Shown here: one piece after another, positions 21,086-31,797 of the stretch
How the letters are laid out: each line of letters begins with the position of its first letter
Numbering within the stretch: position 1 is the first letter of the stretch
NCBI GenBank assembly: GCA_000697665.1
Contig: KL197711.1
Span: 1,512,925-1,570,553 of the forward strand
Direction: 5' to 3'
DNA length: 57,629 nucleotides
Source of the DNA: Jaapia argillacea MUCL 33604
Taxonomy: Eukaryota > Basidiomycota > Agaricomycetes > Jaapiales > Jaapiaceae
Made by a program: the position numbers and the translations under genes
Notes under the pieces: model-generated
Seen by the model: the letters and a program-made list of their open reading frames with translations, nothing else
Told to the model about the DNA's origin: nothing
Database searches by the model: none

Positions 21086-21669
21086 TCGACGCGTCACTCG
21101 TTTCCCCAATTAGAGTGTATCTGCGTGTAGGATATCCTAGCGGAGTAGCCAATCAGGTTGCAGAAAAGCTCGAAAATTCCCTTTCTCGTTATTCCAAAGT
21201 GTAGGATATCCTAGTGCAGATATACTCTAAATATTGCTGTATGTTGTATGGTAGACTTATCGTTAGTCGCTGTGATCGTGATTGGCTCGGCCATGCTCGG
21301 CCGAAATTTCTTCGCTCCATTCCAACCAACACTTCTTGCCAATTACATCCTTACAATGCTCATCCACGCTAACTTCGGCCATCAAATCGACAATCAACGT
21401 TGCAATGGTTCCTTGTGGCTCGGACATGCAAGTGCGTGGATGAGTCAAGATTGATAACGGCTTGACTCGACTGTGCCTGCCCAGAAGGAGATTCGCCGTC
21501 TGATCAAAGTAGCTGCGCATCCATCGCTCTAAAACGGATCCATATGACCCTGCTCCAACGGCCTTCAACGAACCACCGTTGTTCAATGCGCTGCGTTTCC
21601 CTGTTTCCGCAGCTTTGCTTCAGGGTCGAGTCAGCTCTTAACTTATAACCTTTATACCGGTGGGAGGAG
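21086..21669. other. Spacer with MITE-like element before arrestin copy 2
   Basis: This interval matches 18045-18502 except for a 119-bp insertion at 21111-21229. It includes a conserved hydrophobic open stretch (21248-21454) and a TATA-like cttataacctttata just upstream of the arrestin start. Confidence 0.5.
21111..21229. mobile_element. MITE-like non-autonomous DNA transposon, 119 bp
   Basis: The ends are inverted repeats of about 28 bp: TAGAGTGTATCTGC...TAGGATATCCTA on the left and the reverse complement TAGAGTATATCTGCAC/TAGGATATCCTA on the right. They differ at one base and a short indel. The inner TAGGATATCCTA is itself a perfect 12-bp palindrome. Flanks read ccAAT before and AATattgctg after, a possible 3-bp target duplication. 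The paralogous unit has an uninterrupted caattgctgtatg at about 18073, so it records the empty site. No coding capacity. Confidence 0.8.
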
Positions 21670-23247
21670 ATGGAATCACGAAGGGGCTCGCATTCTTCTT
21701 CGATTTTGATGTCGCTGCCGCCCAGTTATTATCCTTCATCTGATGCGCCATGCTATTCTTCGGAGCCCTCGCCAGACGAGCAGCGTCTTGAGTTCACAGG
21801 GCGCTCTCGTCGACCTTTGCCTTCTGGCGCCTTTCATAAACAATCAAAGAAGTTTACGATGGTGTTGAAGGAGCAAGAGACTGGGGCGAGGCTTCCTTCC
21901 TATGGGCGAAATGGCGCTCTGAATGGCGAGATACACTTACATTGTCCAACGGACAACGTGGCTGCTGTTGAGGTGAAGGTGTGTCATGATTCTGCCTTGT
22001 AGTTTGTTCTCTCGGTTGAGCGCTCCTTGCAGCTGGAAGGTCGGTTGGCGTTGACTATCGCGGAGGGCGGTTCTCAAACTACGACGATCCTCTCAAACTC
22101 GCATACCCTTTGGCGAGACGAACCGACGTATTCGTCATGTCCCTCAGTCATCCCCTTTAATATCACCTTTCCGCCTTCTTGTACAGTTCGAGACCGAACG
22201 TTTACATCGCCACCTTCGTATAATGCGGCTTTCCCGGGGGTGCCGGGGCTTTACGCCAAGTGCGCCTATACCGTCACTGTCTTGATTACCGAGTATCGGA
22301 GCCTTGGGTTTTTCAAACGTCGCAAAATGTATGTCTACGCACTCTGTAACCTCCTACTTGTCTGACTTCATTCGCGTCCAGCTCTCATCTGGGCACACAC
22401 ATGAATTATCTACCGCGGACACGTCCATGCCAACCAATCCTTCCCAGTTCTCTAAGTTTCCGCTCGACTGTCAAAACATCCCCTGAGGAATGGTTTCAAG
22501 TCATCTCCCAAATGGACGCAAGGTCGAATTCTGGTTTCGCACCTATCGACTGCCATGTGTGTCTATCTGCTCCCCCGCTTCTCCTTTCTCAAACATCTGA
22601 TGCGAAGTTCCCATACAGTTATTCATACCCGCTGTCCAAATCTACGCTATTTCGGATACGATTCCATTCTTCTTGCAGCTCCGAGCACCAAAAGAATCGT
22701 TACAGGCTTTCATGTGTCCTACGCCTTCCGAAAAGATCACACCAAAGATGCGGGCTGTTGGAAAACCTACAGTTCGCGTCTTCTTGTTTCGCCAGGTCAC
22801 AGCGGAGGTTCGAAAACAGAAGGCGTGGAGAATATGTGTCATTGGAGAAGGCGAACTTCGACCTTTACCACCGGAAGAGTCGGCACACTCGCCTTACCAA
22901 TTGGCCGACGAATGTTTGGATTGGGAAGGGGAGGTGAAGTGTGATGAGAGTGTTACTGTTGGAGGCTTCAAAATCGGGCCTTTAGTTGTTAAGGTGGGCA
23001 CGGTGGACTACATTATATGGGTAATTTATCTCAATACCCCGATTTCAGGACTTCATTGTGCTTTCTCTCGTTCCGCCCTATCCCCAATCTTCGCCCCTCG
23101 TAGAGGTGAATATTTTCGGCGTATACTTCTCTCTTTGGTAAAGCCCTGACTCTGGTCCCCTTCCAGCTCCAGCACGCACACCCTATACGCATTGTCACTG
23201 ATCCCTTCACGGAAGTCCCTGGGCCCATCGCGGCTGCTGAGCAGTAG
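21670..23247 (+). CDS. Arrestin-like protein, copy 2
   Basis: Paralog from the right duplicate unit. Exons: 21670-21978, 22033-22328, 22382-22556, 22619-22993, 23049-23105, 23167-23247, giving 430 aa. The middle exons (296, 175, 375, 57 nt) have the same lengths as in copy 1, and the introns align base for base with scattered substitutions. It is three residues longer than copy 1: two codons are lost in the GRSRR region of exon 1, but the C-terminus is complete (GPIAAAEQ). No frame break is seen, so both copies could be active. Confidence 0.82.
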
Positions 23248-23852
23248 GGTCTCTTGCTTGGCATCGGTATCGGTTTCTCCGGTTTGTCGGCACTTCGACG
23301 CTTCGTTCATTTCTCGGTCAAAACCTTTGACGGCTTCGGATATCACACGCATGGGTTCCATCATTCATTGTAGCATCTCGTCTCAGTAGCATAAACGCCG
23401 CGGTACATTAGTTGACCTTTCATTGCATTGCATTCGTGTACTCTCACCAGATGTGCCATAAGTATCTTATTCTGCGTTCTGGCAGCCTGTCAGCCTGTCA
23501 ATCTTATCTGAGCCTACGGCAATTTAACCTCCGCCCACATTCCTGTTGTCATCCTCCGGCGATGTCAAACCATGTCCAACATACATGTCCCTTTCTACGA
23601 GCACTGGAAAGGATGTGCTATATTTGATGGCTGGTGTGTCCACAAGAATTTTCGAAGCGGAGCGATAGTCCATCGAAGCCGGACCGGCATATTGGGAGCA
23701 CATGGGGGCGTGTACGCATGCTCCCAAGATCAGAATGACCCCCCCATCTCCAGGCTCCAACGCCATTTTGACGCATACGACTTCCCATCCTCCACATCCC
23801 CAAGCTAAAGTTCTTTGCGGACTTTCACTAGACTGACCCTATTGAAGTTACG
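23248..23852. promoter_or_regulatory. Spacer and probable promoter of arrestin copy 3
   Basis: About 605 bp. The part from about 23456 onward matches 20098-20454. The part before it (about 23250-23450) is absent from the left unit. No extra gene is recognised. Confidence 0.4.
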
Positions 23853-25550
23853 ATGTCGGTCGGTCTCCAGGTTGCATCCACCACCAGTCTACCGAGCTAC
23901 CATCTCTCTCCGACATTTTCTCGTACACCCTCATACACCGCAGAACCTCAGGCCAACGAACATCGTCTGGCTCTCACGCATATCTTACGGCCTCGACCCT
24001 CAGGGGAGTTCATCAAGCATTCAAAACATGGAGGAGTCAGCTTACGATTAACCGCCCAAGAGGATGGCGTAGAACTACCGGAATATGGGAGTGGGAATGT
24101 CGTGGAGGGTACAATTACATTGTCTAAACCAGAGAGTGTCCTTAGTGTCGATGTCAAGGTGTGTATCTCCTGCATCGTGGCTGATCAACCCTCATAGACG
24201 TATGCGTCAATTTCAGATCGAGGGTGTGCTCCAGCTTAAAGAGGTCGCGGAAGGAGGGACCACTTCCGTTACCCTCTGCTTAGACAAGGCGACCCTCTTC
24301 AGCAGAGGCTCGTCGTCATGCCCTGCGGTCTTGCCTTTCAGTCTCCTCCTACCTCCAAGCTTCTCGGATGGTCGCAGTACTTATGTGCGTCTCGCGATCC
24401 CACGGAATGCTATACCTCCGCTGACCTCTATGAAGCCTCTACCTCCCACTTACGAAGTCCATCTGTCCGGCTTACCCGGATTTCGCTCAACTATCGAGTA
24501 CTCTGTCTCCGTGACAGTCGGTAAAGGCAAAGCTGCTCGGTTTGGCTTAGGAAATACGTGGGTTTCCCAAATTACTTTCTTTTCCATGGAGATTTACTTC
24601 CTGCCTCCGAATCAACGTGAATAGAACGGTATCCACCCACTTCATATATCACCCTCGGACTCGTCCTTCTACCCCTCTACCGCTTCCCCTTCAATCGGGA
24701 CCTGGTGGTTTCGTCGACAATCCTGATTGGAAAGTCTTTGACACCATTATCCGAACGAAAGAGCGGGGAGGCAAAGACATCGCGCAGAAGGTAAGATAAA
24801 ATGCCGAATGGATCAGCGAGCCCTCGTTGACGAACCTATCAGCTCTATATCCCTGCCTCAAGAGTATTTTCTCTGAAGGAACCAATACCGTTCTATCTGA
24901 CGCTCACATCATCCGCCTATTCATTGGCTTCATTTCTGCCATTTGGCCCGATCTCTATGTCGCTCGCGCCCGGTAAGCGATACACACGAATTCAAGTTGT
25001 AAGGCAATCTGTATGCGATGTCCGGTAAGTTCAATTACTCAGAGCAATCTACAGGCGGCTTTATGACCGCTCCAGAGGTTCCGTCATTATGGGCACCAAG
25101 ACAGACATCTGGAGAGTTGATACGATTGGGGAGGGAGTCTTCAGACGGGCGGTGCGAATAGACTCGACTAGTTTTACGCAAGTATTCTGACAGACCTAAC
25201 AGGCAGACGGTCCCGACTGGATATCATTCGAGGGGGAGATAGCTGTCAGTGATTTAATCAAAGTGGGGGGATTCAAGGCCGGTGGCCTCTTTGTCAAGGT
25301 ATTTGCCCTTGTATATTGTCCACCGATAGTCAATGAACCACCTCCTCACCAGGACTGCATCGTGTTAACACTGACGCCACCTAAGTCCCTGAAATGTCCA
25401 TTCCACGATTCCCGACAGGTGGTTCCGATTCGATTGACCACTGATCCTTGGTCAATCGGCGGTTCGGGTGATCTCGAAGGACCCCAGTATTCTGAACCTT
25501 CAGATGATGTGCATGCGCAGCCAGAGCTAAACTATTACTATGCGGAGTAG
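23853..25550 (+). CDS. Arrestin-like protein, divergent copy 3
   Basis: An older paralog, outside the DNA-level duplication. Exons: 23853-24158, 24217-24557, 24625-24790, 24843-25024, 25055-25151, 25203-25298, 25353-25550, giving 461 aa. Shared marks with copies 1 and 2 are LPSYHLSPTFSRTPSYTAEP, EHRLALTHILRPRPSGEF, CPAVLPFSLLLPPSF, LSGLPGFRSTIEYSVSVTV, YHPRTRPSTP and LYIPASRVFSLKEPIPFYL. It carries one extra intron, with its donor at 25025. The C-terminus ends DDVHAQPELNYYYAE. The first intron occupies the same place and phase as in the other copies, which supports common descent. Confidence 0.8.
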
Positions 25551-26246
25551 GGGTTTATGGCTAGTCTTGGGTAGAGTAGTTGTCCTTGTGAGCATGGTGT
25601 ATTTGGACCCTGAGACACGGGTTGTACTTTTGATGGGGATTTTGAGCTTGAGCTTGACGCTGCGTGCCACGAGTGTTTCAAATGACCCCCTCCTCTTGGG
25701 GCAGTCCTTGACAAAGGGCCGCGATGACAGGACCCAGTTATCCCGTACAGCGCTCCCAAGAGTTCATGTGCACACGTCCTACCTGTTCCGAGTAATCAAG
25801 CCAGTGAGATGCTTCGCCACTAAGAAAGTGTAAAATGCGCAGCTAATAATGGTGATCCGAACGCTACTTATGTCGCGGTACCTGAGACACAGCAATGCAT
25901 TTCCAGATACTGATAGTATCTGCCCAGGAGGGTATCTTTAGATTCGCAGAGGCTGTGGCCGGGCAGAGGTGGGATCGGCTGGGAGCAGATGACTGGTAGC
26001 CAGTGGCGAAAAGCAGCGTTGCGAAGACGAGGCCACATAAATGCTGTGAGCGAAAGCTGAGTATGAACTCTGAACGTTCTGAATTGTAGCAACCGGTTTC
26101 AATATTGGAATTGATCGCACAGCCCTGGAAGGGTACGTGGCCATCGTGAAGGGTTTAAAAGGTGCACGTTTAGTGTGTTGATCGCAGTCTACTTACATTC
26201 CCTTATACTCACCCCCAACATTCCCCCTTCCCGACAAACTTATCCC
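25551..26246. other. Intergenic region before the SPFH gene
   Basis: About 700 bp of UTR and promoter. A TATA-like TTTAAAA lies at 26154-26160, about 90 bp upstream of the SPFH start. No further gene is supported. Confidence 0.4.
26154..26160 (+). promoter_or_regulatory. TATA-like box upstream of the SPFH gene
   Basis: TTTAAAAgg lies about 90 bp before the ATG at 26247, at a good distance for a core promoter. Sequence resemblance only. Confidence 0.35.
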
Positions 26247-28599
26247 ATGATGGACAGCTACGAAATGATGGAAGACAGGACCGTCATTGGCCCAGGACCA
26301 TCCGCTTTGGCGAAGGATATCCTCCAGCAGACTCGAAACTACGACTACCCAAAGAATCCAGAGAAGCAAAAGGCACCAGCCAATAACTTCGTCCTGGCTA
26401 GAGATTATCTGTCGTCAGAGGAGAGGCCTTTCTTGATCCCCATCGGTACCGATGGTCTCATCGCCGCTCTCACAAAGTTGGACGGTCAACTTCGACAGGT
26501 GAGTAGGCCCCGGCGCCAAAAGAACCATTGCCAGCGCTTATATCCCCTTGGCGTTACTTAGTCTGGAAGAAGTAAGATCCTCTCGAAGAAGGTACGCCGT
26601 CTGAAATTGAAATATGTACTGTACTATTCAAAGCATTGAACATCTCCTACTTAGTCTCCCGCGGACTGGATTGGCAAGGAGATCACACCCGGAAGAATCG
26701 GCCTCATCAACCATGGTGGTCTCCCCAAGATCTTAACCCGCCCTGGACGTTATCCTTGGTACCGCAATTGGTGGGCGAGGACATGGGTTGGAACCAGAGG
26801 GTGTATGTCTCTTGTCCATTCCCGTGGCGACTGGAACCTGTGACTCATTCCCTTTTGAACTAGTATCTGATACCGTTATCGACTTCTTGGGTATCACAGT
26901 TGTCCAAGTGTCCCAGAATCAGGCTGCTGTGATTTCTGACCCTCAAGTATGTCTATTGTTCCTGGAGAAGTCACCTTTCCTCATCTCCCTTCAGAACCAC
27001 ATCTTCGTTGTGAAAAACTCCGGATTTGTCGCCTTTGGTGTTCAGGGAAGCTACGAAGTCCTCGCAATCGTCGACCAGACCCATCTTCAACGCGATATCA
27101 TAGACCCTGTCACTAAAGTGAAGCTGGGATCGTAAGTTTCAGCGATCCGGAAACGTCCCGTCTGTGAATCCTAATTCTCTGGACTCACAGATCCCATGAA
27201 GTCAAGATGAGGAGTCAAACCGCCGAGGGAGCGCAGGAATACGTAGTCGCTCTTTTCTTGAACATCCCTGCGAACAACTGCGCTATTCTCCAGAAAGGAG
27301 ATGACCTCGAACTCATCCCCGCTGGCCAACACGTGGTCACCAATCCCAACGTCACCCTTCGTGGTTTGTACACTCTTGGAGAGAATCAGATTGAGATGCC
27401 CACCAAGGATATGTGCGTTGCGTCGTTTAATAATCTCATTTCTCGATACTAAACTACGCCTCCAGCTATACCCGTGACCAAGTGCCCGTTAGCTTGACTA
27501 TCTACCTGAAGTGGTGCGTGGTATTTTCAGGACGTGATAATTGCTCTTCTCACCATCTCGTAGGCAACTTCTCGAACCACTCAAGCTCACAACGCATGGG
27601 TACAACACTCCTTACGACGCTCTCAGGTTTGTATTTGATCCACTTCCCGTTCCCTAACCATCATCTGACATCCTGTGATAGGGATAAGGCACAATCCATC
27701 TTGACCCAAATCGTCGCCCATCGTATGTGCTTCCATTTCTTACATAGGACAATCTTTCTGATCCGACTGTACATCCAGTCGAGTACAGCGCGATGGTGAA
27801 GCAGCGCACCTTGTCCCCGGACATGTCTGAGGACCACAATGACCCATCCTCTGCTTTCCTCGACGCTCTCCGGACACGTGCCATGGACGACCTCCATGCC
27901 GCAGCCCTGGATTATGGTATCGTCTTGAAAGACCTCGGTAAATTTTATTTCTCTTTACGTTCCGCGTTGGCATGCTTATTCTCTCCTTATAGCCGTTATC
28001 GACAGACAATTCAAGGGTGAAATCGCTTCCACCATGGAGAAGCTGACTACACGTGCTCTTCAAGCCCAAGTTGAATCCGCGGTGAGTTTTCAACGTCCGC
28101 AGACAGTTATATCGTGCTCACGGATTTTCAGAACGTTGATAGGGAAAACAGCAACAAGATCAAGGCTGAAGAAGGTGCACTGGCGGTTGCGCGTGTCAAG
28201 GCTCAATCCCGCAATGTAAGCCGATGCGTCCTCTGGAATATGCGCGATATTCTAACTCTCATTTAGGCACAAGCGGACTCCGAAGCATATGCTATCGTGG
28301 CGGCCGCCAAAGCACAAGCCGAAAAGACCCACATCGAAGCTCAAGCTCAAGCGGAGGCTACGAGGTTGGCTGCTAGGGCCGACGCCGACGCTATCAAGAT
28401 CAAGGCTGATGCTGATGCTGCCGTCGTTGACCAGTTTGCTCGTGAAATGGAGGTAAAGAGAATGGAAGTTTCCAGGGTCAGGGCCTTCGGGTCGAAGACT
28501 ATCTTCGTTCCAACCGAGGGGCTTGGAGCCCAACAAGCCAACGCGATGGCTCTTGGGATGGCTTCTGCCATGGGTGTTGACGCCAGCAGGCAGCGTTGA
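26247..28599 (+). CDS. SPFH/band-7 domain protein (flotillin/stomatin-like)
   Basis: A membrane-scaffold protein of the SPFH class. Start MMDSYEMMEDRTVIGPGPSA. First exons: 26247-26498, 26562-26591 (30 nt), 26655 to about 26803, with about seven more downstream. After a short N-terminal region (RIGLINHGGLPKILTRPGRY) comes a beta-rich SPFH core (FLGITVVQVSQNQAAVISDP, FVAFGVQGSYEVLAIVDQTH, YVVALFLNIPANNCAILQKG, TNPNVTLRGLYTLGENQIEM, DQVPVSLTIYLKW). Long Ala/Glu/Lys/Gln helices follow (AQSRNAQADSEAYAIVAAAK, AQAQAEATRLAARADADAIK), as in flotillins. The C-terminus is GLGAQQANAMALGMASAMGV. There is no N-terminal TM helix, so membrane contact may be lipid- or hairpin-mediated. It is a fungal family distinct from prohibitins. 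Exact exon ends in the middle were not all verified. Confidence 0.8.
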
Positions 28600-28965
28600 T
28601 TAAGAGAATCGTTGTTTCCCATCTAACTTATCCCTCCTTCATTTATGAGCTCACCCAATACTCTCATTGACACCTTCGGACTCTCATTCTTCATCTCGCT
28701 GGTCATTAATTATCTATGGACATCTGTTAAGAATGTTGGCCCCATATCCCTTAGTTACTGTATACCCTGTCCTCGCCCGTAGTGCGTTGTCGCGTGAAAT
28801 ATGATTTTGTTACCTATTGCGCCACAGACGCGTCGCTGAGTCACATGCCGGCACCGATCAAGTCAGAATCATCCATCAAAGTTTTGGAAGTTGAAGTCCA
28901 CCTTTTTTGTTCAGCACTCCTCTTCACGAATTCCTTGCATCCACATACCCTTTTGTTTTCTCATT
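28600..28965. other. Intergenic region
   Basis: 366 bp of SPFH 3' UTR and RanGAP promoter. Nothing else is recognised. Confidence 0.35.
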
Positions 28966-30214
28966 ATGTCTGTCTACTCACTTCACGGCCGAGGACTCAA
29001 ACTCGATACCCGCGCTGATATCGCGCCACATCTCGCAGAAGTCGATCCCACCAAGCTCGAGGAGATCCACTTGGGTGGAAATACCATCGGTGTTGAAGCT
29101 GCCCAGGCTTTAGCAGAGGTTCTGCAAAAAGCCACGGCAATCAAGGTAAGTGGTCATCCAGAAACTTTATCACCCCATCTCCCTTTCACGTCGTCTTACG
29201 ATTGAAAAGGTTGCGGATTTCGCAGATATCTTTACAGGTCGTCTGATCACCGAGATCCCACTCGCCCTCTCATCCCTATGCGATGCTCTCATCGATAAGA
29301 CCTCACTCGTTGAGATCAACCTTAGCGATAATGCTTTCGGTGGACGATCCGTCGAACCCATGATACCCTTCCTCACCAAGAACCGAAACTTTCAAATCCT
29401 CAGATTAAACAACAACGGGTTGGGTCCCGCAGGCGGCGCTGCTATCGCTGATGCCCTCTTGCAGTCCGCTCTCTTGAGCAAGAAGGAGGGAAAGCAGTCG
29501 AATTTGAAGACTGTCATTTGTGGGAGGAATAGGCTTGAGAACGGGTCTGCTACCGCCTGGGCGGAGGCATTTGCCGCTCACGGCAACCTCCTTGAAGTGA
29601 AGATGCCACAGAACGGAATCAGGATGGAGGGTATCGTCGCTCTGGCTGGTGGGTTGGCAAAGTGTCCACATTTGCAGCACTTGGATTTGCAGGACAACAC
29701 TTTTTCGGCCCAGGGGGCCAAGGCCATGGCAAAGGCGTTACCGTCCTGGACCAATTTGGAGACATTGAACTTCTCGGACTGTGTCTTGTCGGACAGTGGA
29801 GAGATACCGCCCGTCATCGAGGAGCTCGTCAAAGGCTCCAATCCGAAGCTTCTATCCCTCTTCATCCAGAACAACAACTTGGAGACAAACACCCTCGGTT
29901 TGTTGGCTCAAGGAGTCCCGAGCCATATGTTGGCTTTGAAGGTTTTGGAGATTCAATGGAACGAGATTGATGAAGATGATGATAATCTGGAGACTTTAGG
30001 AGATCTTCTCAAAGCGAGAGGCGGTAAATTGGTGGCGTCAGACGAGGACGAAGAGGAGGAGAAGGAAGAAGAGGAGGAGGTGGAAGAGGAGGAAGAAGAA
30101 GCGAAAGAAGCGGAGGCGGAGGCGTCTTTGACAGTGCAAGAGAAGAAATCATCGGCCTCAGACACAGTGGGGGACGCTCTTGCCGATCTCATGAGTAAAG
30201 TTGCTATTCGATGA
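28966..30214 (+). CDS. rna1: Ran GTPase-activating protein (RanGAP/Rna1)
   Basis: Stimulates GTP hydrolysis by Ran in the cytoplasm and so sets the direction of nuclear transport. Exons: 28966-29145, 29210-30214, giving 394 aa. The leucine-rich repeats are regular (EEIHLGGNTIGVEAAQALAE, ILRLNNNGLGPAGGAAIADA, LQHLDLQDNTFSAQGAKAMA, LSLFIQNNNLETNTLGLLAQ). INLSDNAFGGRS corresponds to the loop with the catalytically important region in S. pombe Rna1. The C-terminus is strongly acidic (DEDEEEEKEEEEEVEEEEEE), normal for the family. The start lies in good context (ctcattATGTCT). Confidence 0.95.
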
Positions 30215-30343
30215 GAAGGCTTGCAGCATTACAAGTTATGTAGAACCACTTGAACCCTACGATACCTCGGATTCTGTCCATGACTTTGTGACTACACTCT
30301 TGTAGATGCCACCAGCCGTACGCGCCATGGGTGAAAGCACGAT

Positions 30344-31646
30344 TCAACTCTTGACCTTGCACACCATCCATCGTCCCTCCACCCCATCTTTCTTCTTTAT
30401 TCCACCCTCCTTCTCAGTCTTTTCCAGCCATTCGTCCAAACTGAAACTGGAGTTTCCAGCAGAGCGGACTGGACAAAGTGCCAAAGATGCAACAAGCCAA
30501 TCTCTTGTAGGTGATCCAGATTGACAAGAAAGCTCTCGATAAGCAGAACGCAGGATAAGCCATGTGGTCCCTCGGGCCTTCGATCGAAGGGCTTCAACGA
30601 GACTGTGCATGGCATCAGACGCCAGGCTGGGGTCTGGCGTGCGCGTCGCCTTGCTAGGAGCTGCAGGAGATTTGATAGACTTCGGAGAAGGAAGGGGAGG
30701 TAGAAAAGCTTCGAATGCGGCTGGCCGAGTCAATAATTCGAACTTGGCGTAGTTTCGCAATCGTAAAGTGGACGCGATAAGCGTTATCCATTCAGACGCG
30801 GGTGAGTCATCGGGAAGGAAGGAAGGTGGAAGAGATTGGAGATGTTGCCGAAATGTCGCCTGTGAGGGATACGCGGCGACGAGGTGGTGGAGAAGGGAGA
30901 TGATGGTCGTTGACTGTCTATTGTCAGTCGATTTCATTTGGGTTCCCGGGCTGAAATATAGGTTCGGAAGTAGATAGGAGAGTGTTGATGTCGTTTGTAA
31001 AGGGTGATCAAATAGAACGGAGAGGTAGAGCGAGGTCTCGTATGCTGGACGAGAAAGCCTCATGAATAAACGTTGTAGCGGCACATGGCTGATAGACGCA
31101 CCTTCTTTAGCAAAGGCGTCGCTACGTTTTGAGGAGGATATGCCTTCCCTGAGCTTCCCTATGATTGACTGATGGTCTTTACCCACACAGTGACTCAGGG
31201 AAGAGACCACCCACGAAATTGAATGGAGATATTGCTCTGCAGTTCCTTTCGTCTGTTGTGCTTGTCATCTACATAGGAGCCTTCTTTAGGGTAAAATTTC
31301 CAGTAATCATCGAGCTGATATCTCCAAGTGTCAGTGCCACGATAGCGATCTCTGGCAGAGGATATGCGCCACCACACACCTTCCCCTGAATGAAATCTCT
31401 GTACTCTTCCTGGGTCCGGAAATCCTTTAGACTAAAAACCTATGCGTCGTCAAGATCCATTTGATGGAATGGTCAGACTCGGGATCAATCGACTTACGCA
31501 TCCCCATCCTTCTCCATTCCACTACTTCTGCTGGGAGATGCAATCAACTCATATTTCATGTCCTTCTTCGGCCAAGCGCCGCGGTTTGGCGTCGTAGGAG
31601 TTGCTCCTCTCCGCCTCCAATCTGGCTGAGCGGATTTTGGGGCCAT
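30344..31646 (-). CDS. Uncharacterised protein, weak SAC3/GANP resemblance
   Basis: Exons (minus): 31646-31498, 31431-31273, 31193-30344, giving 385 aa in phase. The N-terminus (MAPKSAQPDWRRRGATPTTP) is basic and disordered. A middle segment reads DFRTQEEYRDFIQGK and LPEIAIVALTLGDISSM. The C-terminal half is helical: LRLRNYAKFELLTRP, a Pro-rich loop, then ALRSKARGTTWLILRSAYRE and TRDWLVASLAL. The pattern of NYxxF followed by a helix hairpin recalls the C-terminal part of SAC3/GANP-type proteins, but the usual N-terminal SAC3 motifs are missing, so I do not assign it. It converges on RanGAP and is divergent from the DUF3605 gene, with 151 bp between starts. Confidence 0.5.
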
Positions 31647-31797
31647 GAACGTCGTTTGCGACGGTGCTGGTCAAGGTCGGAGATTAAGGTGTGAAGCCGC
31701 GCCGAGTCGGACCGATCATTCCACCTTGTCTTTCCGTCTGCTGAGTCTGCTCCCAGCAACCAGCATCTAACACTTACTGTCCTTGCTGTCGACAAAA

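Larger units (their letters stand above)
20455..23817. repeat. Tandem segmental duplication, right unit
   Basis: Second copy of the 16909-20454 block. It starts with GCGTCCAGTGTAACATCG directly after the end of the left unit and includes the broken two-TM gene, a MITE-like insertion and arrestin copy 2. About 520 bp covering the 3' half of the two-TM gene are missing. The right end is near AAAGTTCTTTGCGG at 23817, just 36 bp before the third arrestin start. Confidence 0.85.

Noticed and set aside
29953-30192. A poly-Ser reading on the minus strand
   Set aside because: It is the complement of the acidic Glu-rich tail of RanGAP.
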